A stretch of DNA of 64,000 nucleotides from Ciona savignyi. Taxonomy: Eukaryota > Chordata > Ascidiacea > Phlebobranchia > Cionidae. The translations under genes and the position numbers were made by a program. Location of the stretch: NCBI GenBank assembly GCA_000149265.1, contig CH003364.1, forward strand, positions 2,258,981-2,322,980, written 5' to 3'. Below the pieces are notes generated by a model. That model saw only the letters and a list, made by a program, of their open reading frames with translations. It was not told the DNA's origin and ran no database searches. How positions within the stretch are numbered: the first letter of the stretch is position 1; every line of letters begins with the position of its first letter. This document shows positions 36,194-45,724 of this stretch, piece after piece.

Positions 36194-37418
36194 ATGAAAA
36201 AGCACAAAGAAAATTGGTTAGAGTTTGAAAAGAGAATGGGAAAGAAAAGGGGTAAGGGAGAAAAGACAAACCAGTTGGAAGAAAATGTACCCAGTGACAT
36301 CATGGTGCAAAGAATGTCCAGCAGCCCATCAGGAAGGTTAAAAAAATATGAACCATTGGATACTAGGGTATTTTGTCCCATTTAAATATCCCAGTTTAAC
36401 ATTGGAAAATGTTAAAAAGTCATGTGAGCTGTACTACAATAAGTCTGAAGGTACATGTGATGTTCTCGCTTCAGACAGAGGTCCATCTTGCAGTAGGATT
36501 GAGCAAATAAAAGGGAAAAAATTCATTTACATTAGATTCTTAGAATTACCAGAATTAAGTGATAATCCAGAAAAAAATAATTGCAGTGTCACTTCCCAGC
36601 TACCATCTTGTTCACAACCATTCCCCAAATCCATTTCTATTAGCACTTTATTAAAGGCTGGACAACTTGTTAGAGAGCCGCCTTATTCCAGAGCAACACT
36701 GCAGTTGAGTTGTTTTAATGTTGAACACACTGGGTGGTTAACATACAAGGAACTGTGTTTTGACATTCAGAATAAAAAGTTCGCCAATGGAGCATTTAGA
36801 GATGCCTTTAGAGCTAGATTGTGCTCGGGTGATTCCAGAAGCACCTTACCCAAAGATTGGGTACTGAAATGTTATTCTGAAAGTGCTATAGATACCATAA
36901 ATAAAGACCTGGATATGTCAGTGGATGATCATGCAAAGAAACAAGTGCAAATGCATTCAGTTGCAAGGGTTGTCGCAATAGAATTTGCCAAGAAAGCTTC
37001 ATCTAATTTTGGACAAACATTTGATTACGGTCCAGTTTACTTTACCAAGTTTAAAGATATGACTGCCACACTAGAGCACTTCTATCCAGGGACATTCACC
37101 AAATATATTAACAATGATGGTACTTGCAGAAACTTTAGTGCGCCAGATGAGTTACAATACAAAGCTGAATGCCTAGTGCATTTTAGTTATATTTTCTCTA
37201 AAGGAAAATTCATGTTGTTGGACATTCAAGGTGCTGGATACAAATTATATGACCCAGAAATTGCTACAACAGATCTCTTATGTGAGGGCAGTCACAAAGA
37301 ATACTATTTTTGTGCCGGGAATTTATCAAGTGTGGCCATTGAACAATTTATCTCCATTCATAAATGTAATAAGTTTTGTGCCATTATGCAATTGGACCCA
37401 CTGCACAGTGCCAACTAA
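36194..37418 (+). CDS. Alpha-kinase (atypical protein kinase) carried by the transposon; one frame break
   Basis: Two overlapping frames: 36194-36385 (63 codons, basic, ending SGRLKKYEPLDTRVFCPI) and 36348-37418 (356 codons). The sense of the protein passes from the first to the second near 36360-36385, which implies a single-base break or consensus error. The second frame holds a whole alpha-kinase domain (about residues 120-350). It has the glycine/arginine motif FANGAFRDAFRARL, a catalytic-lysine strand WVLKCYSE, and VARVVAIEFAKK. FMLLDIQGAGYKLYDPEIAT follows, matching the family's D-x-Q-G and DP-E/Q-I motifs. It ends with a zinc-binding tail, GNLSSVAIEQF..IHKCNKFCAIMQL. Known relatives are eEF2 kinase, myosin heavy chain kinases and ALPKs, which phosphorylate Ser/Thr; its substrate here is unknown. 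No kinase is needed for cut-and-paste transposition, so it looks like cargo. Confidence 0.85.
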
Positions 37419-37472
37419 TATTAAAAATAAAATAACCAAGTTTGCTATGTTTGTACGACTTCTTTTCATGTA

Positions 37473-37739
37473 GAACCCAGCGGATTAATGGGTTCTACAA
37501 AATTGAAGGAACGTGTCTATCATATACAACACACTGCAATAGCTCNNNNNNNNNNNNNNNNNNNNNNNNNNNNNNNNNNNNNNNNNNNNNNNNNNNNNNN
37601 NNNNNNNNNNNNNNNNNNNNNNNNNNNNNNNNNNNNNNNNNNNNNNNNNNNNNNNNNNCATTGCCCGTGTGATAACCCCCTTGGTTTTCCCATTCACGGG
37701 GATAAACATGAATATCCTATTCCTATTCCTATCCTATTC
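37473..37739 (+). mobile_element. SINE nested inside the large transposon, interrupted by a gap
   Basis: Plus-strand copy starting at AGAACCCAGCGGATTAATGG and ending CGGGGATAAACATGAATATC plus a CCTATTCCTATT tail. The middle is replaced by N (37546-37658). It lies just after the alpha-kinase stop codon, so the SINE landed after the transposon. Confidence 0.85.
37546..37658. other. Assembly gap (113 N) inside the nested SINE
   Basis: Run of N between ACACACTGCAATAGCTC and ATTGCCCGTGTGATAACC. From other copies, the missing bases should be mostly the short SINE middle (about 45 bp), so the gap size may be nominal. Confidence 0.9.
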
Positions 37740-37742
37740 TAA

Positions 37743-38370
37743 TTAAATTACCCAAAATAATTTTTTATTCTAAAATTAGCAGGTACGTAATGTAAACTAT
37801 AACATATTCTTCACACACGTTTAAAGTTTATTGAGTACCGCTAATTTAAATTAAATATGTAGCGGGATAAAATTGTTCAAAATTGTAACTTTATGAGCAT
37901 CAGTAAACAAAAACAGATTCACACTGTTGCTCGACTGGCAATTAGGCGGTAGTCACCATGTCGTTGATTTCGGACTATATTACTAATGTATAAGACTGAG
38001 CCTATCCATAGGAAACCCCATTGTAATTTTTAAAGGTAAACAAAAGTTTAAAGTAAGAGAAAAAAACGTCATTACAATCTTTATGCCAGCGTGCAAGTTT
38101 GTGTGTGGATCTAGCCTAATGCGTTAAGCTGTTAACCGTGTAAAATACCTTTATCATATCACGATTTATCATATAGAGATATAATATGTTAGTTCTTTTC
38201 AATTCAACCGAGGTGTTCAATGGCACCTTAGTTGTACGGGGTATCCTATATCACATATTTATTATTACTCAGTTAGTCATTGGTAGTGAATCAGAAATCG
38301 GCCATGTTGCGAGTGTGCCGCCCCTGGGCGACGGCGCCTAATTGCCAGCACAAACAACATTGAGTCTGAT
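37743..38370. other. Non-coding interior of the transposon between its two genes
   Basis: About 0.6 kb between the convergent stop codons, after the nested SINE. No reading frame, repeat or hairpin of note was seen, apart from a short GC-rich stretch (TGTGCCGCCCCTGGGCGAC near 38315) that resembles ends of other repeats. Confidence 0.5.
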
Positions 38371-39565
38371 TTAAAAATCGCATTTAGCTTTCAAAAAGGT
38401 ATATGCCTTTAGTGCATCTTTAGCAGGAATACATTCAGGATTCGGAACGATACTTTCAAATTTTCTTTGTATGTCTCTACCTAAACAGTCCACAGGTGCT
38501 GATAAAACTCCAGAAAGTTCTGCAACAGTTTTAAGGTCATTAACTTCTATCCGTGTTCCTTTGTTTGTTGCGCCATAGGACTCGGGAAGAGAAAACATAA
38601 CATTGGGAATACCATATGGTAACTCCCGACCCTTTTGAGCCCTAATGCGATGACAGTTCCAATACTTCACAAACATTTCACACTCACGAGAAACAATTGG
38701 CTTGTAAACATAATATAACATTTGTCGGTCCTGCGGATTCTCTGGGTTGTATGTTCTTTCATGAAGCAATTCATGTAACTGGTATTTGAAATATTTTTCA
38801 AGGCGTTCATGAAGATCTCTTCCACCATCTTTCAATTTTGTTTGTATTTGAAGGCCCATATATTACAGAATCTGTTGGTGTGTTCATTGTTGTCCGTAAG
38901 TTAGTAAGAAATGCATGGATTGTTGCTACTTTTCCAGTCTCTGTACCCCTGTCCATGCGTAAATGTTTTGGTAGCATTTGTGTTTCGTACAAAAATTCCA
39001 AGTACTTTTTGCCAATTATTAATGGGTTTGAATTGGAATAAGTTACAAATAAGAACAAAATCTTACGGGAAAACGTATCCATACAACCGTAAATTCCAAG
39101 TGGAAATGTATTGTTTTGGTAACCGCAAAGTTTATCATGTCCATCTAAAGAAACCATTGACAAGGGTCCCTCTGCTTTGAATGGCTGCTTGGGTCGTTTC
39201 ACTCTTTTATGGACATTTCTGTATTCGAGACCGTCAGGGTCTACCTCGGCCATTACATTGTAGACAAGATGCATTGGGACTTTAACATTGTACTTCCAAC
39301 GAAGTTTAAGATTCATGGCACGATAGCCCAGTAACTTTCCTGGTCCATCTACTTCCTTTATTACTGCTGAAGTCACATCTTCCAAAGATGTGTCGTAATT
39401 TATATAGCGGATTTCAAAGTGCCTCAAGCGTCTATCTAGTGTCGGTAAACTCCATGTATATTTGCTGTAATATTTAGTAACCATCTGTAGTATTTCTGAC
39501 CGTTTCATATTTTGCTTAACATAATTGTCAAGATCTGCTTCTAAGTTGCGGTCAAATTTCCACAT
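38371..39565 (-). CDS. DDE integrase-core transposase of the large transposon; one frame break
   Basis: Two overlapping minus-strand frames: 39565-38807 (252 codons) and 38859-38371 (162 codons). They join at RWW/RDLHERL, where one extra A near 38820-38822 shifts the frame; together they give about 400 residues. The N-terminus carries a helix-turn-helix-like stretch (EILQMVTKYYSKYTWSLPTL.RRL) and GPGKLLGYRAMNLKLRWKY. The catalytic core has the first Asp in MVSLDGHDKLCGY, with GIYGCMDTFSRKILFL beside it. The second Asp is in LRMDRGTETG, and the Glu in NKIERWWRDLHER lies 39 residues after the second Asp. This is the integrase-like DDE fold seen in a family of animal repeat proteins with the pattern GYDKL...HGCIDGFSR. 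It should cut and join the element's ends. It lacks RT, RNase H or protease domains, so it is not a retroelement integrase. Confidence 0.85.
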
Positions 39566-39746
39566 ACTACATAAGTTACAGTTAGTATATCACTGACATC
39601 ACTGAACAAAGACGGGAAAGAAAAATGTAAGTTTACAATCCATACAGGATGCTAGTTTTAACGACAGTACGTAGGCTATATATATACAACAAAACCTTGC
39701 ATTAATAAATATGAACACAACTAACACAGTCAATGCACAGCCACAA

Positions 39747-40343
39747 CACAATCGCATGGTGCTTCCCCAAACTAGTGCGAATTATTTAATTTGATTTCTA
39801 TGAATTTTGATAACGCTGAGGCACTCTCCTATTTTAAACCACGGTTTTGATAACGCTGTGCCACCTGGCCAAATTCATTTTAAATTTTTAAAACGAAATT
39901 AAAAATGAAATTAAAAATGAAATTGAAAACAAAATGAAAATAAAAATGAAATTAAAAATGAAATTGAAAACAAAATGAAAATAGAAATGAAATTAAAAAT
40001 GAAATAGAAAAAAAAAATAGAAATGAAATAGAAAACAAAATGAAATTAAAAATAAAATAGAAAAAAAATAAAAATAAAAATGAAATTAAAAATGAAATTG
40101 AAAACAAAATGAAAATAGAAATGAAATTAAATATGAAATAGAAAAAAAAATAGAAATGAAATTAAAAATGAAATAGAAAACAAAATGAAAATGAAATGAA
40201 AATAGAAATGAAGTTAAAAATGAAATACAAAAAAAATGGAAATAGAAATGAAATTAAAAATGAAATAGAAAACAAAATGGAAATCAAAATAAAAAATTTA
40301 AGGTTTGATGAAAAAAAAATGGTGATAACGATATGCCACCATA
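39747..40343 (-). repeat. Right terminal inverted repeat (about 597 bp)
   Basis: Inverse of 35099-35812 with a shorter A/T repeat array. It holds ACACAATCGCATGGTGCTT, GAGGCACTCTCCTATTTTA and GATAACGCTGTGCCACCTGG at the inner end, a long array of AAAATGAAATTAAAAATGAA-like words, and ATGGTGATAACGATATGCC at the outer end. Confidence 0.9.
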
Positions 40344-40349
40344 CAGGAG
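40344..40349. repeat. Right 6-bp target duplication of the large transposon
   Basis: CAGGAG directly follows the right terminus CCACCATA, matching the left flank at 35093-35098. Confidence 0.85.
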
Positions 40350-40721
40350 CCCACATTGACTTGTATATTAGCACATTTACAGGTTGCAACAAACATTTTA
40401 CAGGAACAAGGAAACAGACCAAGCCGAAAATATTAGTTGGAAAAGTCTGATGGTGACGTATGTTGTCCTCACAGTTTTGATAAACTTTAATTTGTAAAAC
40501 ATTATAAATGCATATATTTTAACAATAGCTTAGTATCGTGGTTCGACCAATGTTTTTGTTATAAATGTCAATTAAAAGTGTATCACCATCGACCAAAATG
40601 AACTAATGATGCATTCATACCGCACCAATTAGCGAAAAGCGAATCGTTACAGTATGGGCTAGACGCTTTTATTGCATTAACTCGATGTTGATTTTATAAT
40701 TTTAACATGTTTTTGTTACAG

Positions 40722-41557
40722 ATGTCCAATTTAGATGAAATACGAGAACTGCTGGATGACGCAAAGTCTTTCCTGGGTGACGCAATGGGAAGGGTAAAGT
40801 CAGAAATCACAAAAGACTTTGATGAAATAGGAAAGATGCTTGTCGAATGCAGTTCATGTTCGGTTGAAAGCCAAACCTCAACGATCGACGTGATATCCGC
40901 ATCGACCCAGACGGAAGACGAAGAGTTAACAATTTCCTTAAGCGACTCTCCATCGCCACCAAGCGAAATTGTTGCATCGTCGCAGCCACAAACGGTGGAT
41001 ACGAGAGAACTGGAAAAATATATGGATCAAAAGCTTAATTCAAAACAAAATTTTAATCGGCAGCAATTCGGAGTAGTCAATTGCATGAGTGATAAAAATG
41101 GTAAGTTGATCTTCTGAGTTAATTATATAGGATATTCATGTATTATCTCTAAAATGGAGAGGCAATTTTGTTACCAGTAATTTATGCCAACGTGTGTTGA
41201 CCACAGCCACTTTACTATGTTGTATATAATTAAAAAATCATTTTAGTGTTTGTACAACATAATAATAATGCAGTAGTGTTAAGCGATTGTCGCAAAGTTG
41301 TGCCAAGGAACCCAACTGTCAGCGTCTGGTTTATTTCCATTTCTACCAAATTACCCGTTAAAAACCAGTGCAAACGGTATATGAATTATATGCCTTAAAA
41401 AATATAGCCACTAAACAACATTATTATTTATGGAAACCTTACAGATAAAATGAACCCGACCAATCTTATAATGCTGGAAAAAAGAAAGCGTCGTCTTTGC
41501 GGGCGAAACAATTCAAGCTCCAAACAAAACAATCGAGAATTTCCGATTCTATTATAG
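40722..41557 (+). CDS. Possible small two-exon gene, unrecognised
   Basis: Exon 1 (40722-41100) begins with an ATG placed directly after TTTTTGTTACAG, a splice-acceptor-like sequence. It is thus either a second exon or a trans-splice site, as commonly used for ascidian mRNAs. It encodes an acidic, Ser/Thr-rich protein: MSNLDEIRELLDDAKSFLG, then a likely amphipathic helix, then ISASTQTEDEE, SLSDSPSPPSE and a Gln/Asn-rich end. It closes with a G|GTAAGTT donor. Exon 2 (41445-41557) after CTTACAG would add a basic tail with KRKRRLCGRNN and stop at TAG, for 163 residues. A different frame of exon 2 stays open to 41628 with a richer Lys/Arg sequence (IKGRRKQAMKLKRLQKPG). The exon 2 frame, or a one-base error, is therefore uncertain. 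The STQTE motif resembles dynein light chain (LC8) binding sites (inference). No homologue recognised. Confidence 0.4.
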
Positions 41558-42487
41558 AAAAAATAAAGGGTCGACGTAAGCAGGCGATGAAATTGAAACG
41601 CTTACAAAAACCTGGACCAAAAAAATAATACATAGCTGATTCCAAGCTTGACACACATTTCATGTTCATTTAAATGTCTAGTTTTCATTTTCGATTTTCG
41701 TACTTTTTTACTTCGTTAATAAAAAAGACGCTTTGTAAATTTACGATATTTAATGTTTTTTACTAGGGCTTCAACGATACTGTAAAGGTAGTAAAAAGTA
41801 TGGATAATCGCGGGTCTCGTAAAGCGATAACCGCGATTATCATTAGTAAACATGATGAACTCCCAAAAGCTAAACTAAACGTCGATTGCAATGCGTTTCT
41901 TGATGACAAGAAAACAATAGTTTATTCTTAAAGAAGGCTTGTAAGTAAAATTTACCTCATTTATAATTATTGCAATAAGCATAAAGACGATGTGTAAAAC
42001 CTATAGGCCAAGTTTTTGCGTCAGAAACGACAATTTTGCCACACGCCGATTAGGTATCGTAGTTCGTAAATATTGCGTTAGAAAAATTTATCTTAGTAAC
42101 TTTAACTACACAAAGCACCAGTCACAGGCACCAGTGATTGTATGATTATCAACGAAAAAAAAACAAGCCTTAAACCTTGCTTTTAAACTTTATATTACGC
42201 AATACAACTTAAGTTATGTTAAGTTTGTAAACATGGAAGGTTAACTTGTATAAATCTAAATAAAAAATATAGCACATATATACTTTATATGTTTATATAT
42301 AGTGACAGATTTTAGGACAATCAGTGACAGATCTTGGGAAAATAACACAAATTCATTTTAACGGTCATACTTGCCACAGTTTTTATTTCGTAATTGCCGT
42401 CCATAACGTCATTTTCTACGCTTCTGCAACTTAACTGCTTTTAGTTTACTGACTCAAAGAGGAGTTGAATCAAAGATCCAAATAGTA

Positions 42488-42760
42488 TTAAATTGCTCTG
42501 ATAATCTGCTTTCTACACAGACAGTTTTTCGTAAGCCGAATTTCATTGCTGGGAAACATTGCCTGTATGTTGTTTGATTCGCAGATGTAATCGATCCACT
42601 CGGCTAATACTTTCCATGTGAAAGGCCGCTGATGTGATGTGTTAAATACCCGACGTTTTGTATCCAATAGGCGTATTTCTATAAAGGAGATTTCACCAGA
42701 CGTTAAAATTTTATTCCACAAACTTTTCGCGGCGTAAATATGTAAATAAAATATGAACAT
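42488..42760 (-). CDS. Open frame of 90 codons, hypothetical
   Basis: The minus-strand frame encodes a mixed-composition peptide with segments such as EISFIEIRLLDTKRRVF and FTWKVLAEWIDYICESNN, less repetitive than chance frames in this AT-rich DNA. No motif or homologue was recognised, and no splice partner or promoter was found. It may be a fragment of a decayed gene or transposase, or a chance frame. Confidence 0.15.
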   Translation of the reverse strand: MFIFYLHIYAAKSLWNKILTSGEISFIEIRLLDTKRRVFNTSHQRPFTWKVLAEWIDYICESNNIQAMFPSNEIRLTKNCLCRKQIIRAI

Positions 42761-43261
42761 TTTGCAAAAGAAGCCCGTTTTATTTAGAGTTAACGCAAAG
42801 CATTTATTTTCGCCAGTGATATGTTGACTTTCAAGATATTTTATTCTGATTTTGCTGCCATCCTTGCGTTTAGAAGAAGGCCAAATAAAGCTTTAGCAGG
42901 ACATCACACATTGTCTAAAAGTTCTATCCGCTGACGATCGTCTGTAACTAGTTATATAGCTGGTCAACTGCATGTCCAATGTCCAGAGGTGAGACAGTGG
43001 ATTAGCATAACTACTGTTGCTAACAACTGTATACAGCTTACTTGGTAGTAAGTTATTTTCATCCTTAACTTAATTGGCATGGCAACGCCCCTCCCCCCTA
43101 AATAGGCGATCCGCAATTTAACGTTTTATTATGATATAAACAGTGGCCTTTTGAAAACTTGGGCAAAAGTTGAATACTATCTTTTTTGTTTTTTTAAATA
43201 TTTTAATCGCCTACAATAAAAATAATCTATTCTAATTACCGAATAGCTTTATGGGTAATAT

Positions 43262-43562
43262 TTAGACGAAGACGAATGGTTGCAGATTTGAAACTAGTCG
43301 GTTGTCTCGTTGGGCAAGGAACTTAGCGAACATTTCTCAATAAAATAACGAGTTCCACCAGATTTGAAGTAACGTCTTTATCCTACATAACAAAATAAAT
43401 TTGCTCCGGTAACGCTACGGTGGTCATGAGGTATTTTAAAGATTTCTTATTTGAGAACACTTTCTTACATAATTGCAAGGCATTTGCTGAATGCCAAGGT
43501 GATAAATCCATTGCGTTGTTTCATTTTCAGCCATAAACAAGAGTATACCATCCTATCCTAAA
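43262..43562 (+). mobile_element. SINE copy, strongly diverged
   Basis: Plus-strand relic with AATGGTTGCAGATTTGAAAC (B-box-like), AGTCGGTTGTCTCGTTGGGC, the GAGTTCCACCAGATTTGAAG block, TTGCTCCGGTAACGCTACGG and a degraded tail ending ACCATCCTATCC. About 60 bp of unrelated sequence lies before the tail. Confidence 0.65.
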
Positions 43563-43586
43563 CAAAAATCTCTTCATCGTATACAC

Positions 43587-43863
43587 CAGGGATGTCCAAC
43601 CTGCGGCCCGCTAGTCATTTTCACTCCAAGTAGTATTTTGAACTTTGAATTTTAGCCTAATTAAAATGTATCAGTCAGCTTTTAGGGGCGCAGTAATAGC
43701 AGGCTATAAGTATGGGAGCAACAAGAATACAGGATTATAAATTAATGGTTTTTAATTGTTTCCTTATGTACCAATTTTTCTTGAAATTTAATAGGTTCTG
43801 CGGTCCATTGAATTATTTCAAGTGAAAATGCGGCCCACTACAATAAAATGTTGGACATCCCTG
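43587..43863. mobile_element. hAT-type MITE with perfect 8-bp target duplication
   Basis: A 277-bp element with ends CAGGGATGTCCAACCTGCGG and, inward from the right, CAGGGATGTCCAACATTTTA. GTATACAC is directly repeated on both sides (43579-43586 and 43864-43871). The internal GCGGCCCGC/GCGGCCCAC words near both ends are typical of hAT non-autonomous elements. No coding capacity. Confidence 0.85.
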
Positions 43864-45724
43864 GTATACACCAAGCAAACTATTTCTACTATATGGCTAT
43901 ATACCACACAGCAATAGCTTCCGTAATTCGATTTCTACTGGACTATTTCCGGTGTGATACAAAATAATGCTTGTTAAGTTTTATCCATTTGCAGAGATAA
44001 ATTAAAGATATCCTATATATTCCAAACATACGTACAAAGCACCTCTATGATTTTCACGTTCTTACCGGTAGGTGTCTCACTGTTATATAAACAAATACTA
44101 CTAAAACGCCGGCACTCATTTAAACTGTAGTTAGGCGTAGTCGGTCACGTTGCGATTTGTTGTGTAGTGGTAATACATTGTCTGACACAGAATTTTGTAT
44201 TCGTTCAAGAGTGTTTGGCCCTACAACAGTTAATTCATCAGAAATTTAATTTCTTTGACAAGGATATACTAAAAAATAGGATATTTCATTTGCAGTCAGT
44301 ATGAAGAGGCAGAGTCTAGGTGTATGTTGTAAGACTTGTAACCCATGGTTCAGTATGCTCTTATTTATTCTTCCAGACTGCTTTACCTATGACCCGCATT
44401 GGGGTTTCCCTGAGTTATTGCGGTGTGTTCACTTTGATGGATTATTTTTCAATTGATCGATTTGAAGTCAATGACTAAAGGCAATGACCGTTAAGGGTGT
44501 CAAGTGCTTTTGCCCAGCCACGCTACTGCGAATCAAAGACCAGTGTGGAAAGTTACAAAAAACTATATTTAAAAGCATAGTTGTATTTCCTACATCTAAA
44601 TGTCAAGTGCTTGTTTTAAACTTTACCCTGGATACTTTCCACATGGTTCTTTTACCTTCCGTTATTCTGTTCTGCTCTAACAATTAAAATGATTAATTGA
44701 TTGTGAGGTTTTGTAGTGAATTACGGATGATATGCCTTGATAAAGAGGTTTAAATGGAAGGAATTGATTAAACATTATCAAATCTGCAAAACACTACAAT
44801 GGGTCCAGCAACCTGACTGTGTATGATGTGATCTGACCACCACGCAGTAATAAATTGAATATTTTAGATTATGTTAAATTACACTTTGTTAATACCTGCA
44901 GTAATAAATTGAATATTTTTTATTATGTTAAATTATAGTTGTAATCATGGAAAGGAAATAAGGGAGAAAACAAGCTGTTATGATATGTTAAGGTTGCAAT
45001 TAGGAATACAGTTAAAATAAAAAAGGACTTGTCGTAAAACCCATGTATCATTATTACTAGATAAGCTTGGCATTTTTGTATCATGTACTTAACATATTAT
45101 ACTGTTGGTGTATGTGTCGTATTAAGTTACTTGAGATGTGCAGTGGTTCACTGTGGAATACTCATTACTTGTTTAGTCCAATGACACAACCGTGTGAAAA
45201 GTGATTAGGATGAATATCAAACCAAGCACTCAGCAAATCCAGACATGTGTTCTTAGTCTCTAGGCCACATGAGCACAAGTTTAACCTCTTAAATATTACC
45301 AAGAAATGATTAACTGATTTGTATATGCATATCAGTACAGCACACAGTGTCAGAGAAAAAGTACTAAATGTTTATAAGCAGCGTACAAAGACATACAGCC
45401 TTACTACTGTACAATATTTCAATCTCCTCACAGTATAGCAAGCAATGTTCAATTATAAAAATGCACTTAAACATAAATTTTGAGATTTCAGTGAACAAAA
45501 CCCTAGAACAATGTATTTGAGTCTAATAAATTAAAGTACAATGGTTTAGATCCTTTAGTATTTATATTCTGATCCATTACCTAAATAATAATCTAGTACA
45601 CAGACATATTTATAGGTATATATGTGCACAGCATTATTTTAACATGATTCTTCACCACTGGTAGTTTTTACTTTGTTAATACGTGATATTGTTTAGGTAC
45701 AGAGTTATTCTCATACCATCCTGT

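Larger units (their letters stand above)
35099..40343. mobile_element. 5.2-kb DNA transposon carrying an integrase-type transposase and an alpha-kinase
   Basis: The element starts TATGGTGGCATATCGTTATC and ends in its inverse at 40343. It is flanked by the 6-bp direct repeat CAGGAG and bounded by long inverted repeats (35099-35812 and 39747-40343). Inside lie an alpha-kinase gene on plus (36194-37418) and a DDE integrase-core transposase on minus (38371-39565), with 3' ends facing each other. A SINE with an assembly gap is nested between them. The 6-bp duplication and the DDE integrase-core protein fit the eukaryotic IS3EU-type superfamily as I remember it; that assignment is an inference and was not searched. 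Both genes carry a one-base frame break, so this copy may be inactive. Confidence 0.85.
41558..45724. other. Spacer upstream of the LDLR-type gene
   Basis: No firm gene in 4.1 kb. It contains one end of a hAT-like repeat (TAGGGCTTCAACGATA at 41764), an open minus-strand frame at 42488-42760, a diverged SINE (43262-43562), a hAT-type MITE (43587-43863) and further SINE fragments around 43880-44020 and 44745-44830. The last few hundred bases should hold the receptor promoter, but no element could be named. Confidence 0.55.

Noticed and set aside
38371-39565. Interpretation of the integrase-core gene as a retroviral or LTR element remnant
   Set aside because: There is no reverse transcriptase, RNase H, protease, gag or LTR nearby. 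The gene lies within inverted, not direct, repeats with a 6-bp duplication.
41764-42120. Second hAT MITE beginning TAGGGCTTCAACGATAC
   Set aside because: Only one end could be identified, and no inverse terminus or 8-bp duplication was found, so it was not listed as an element.
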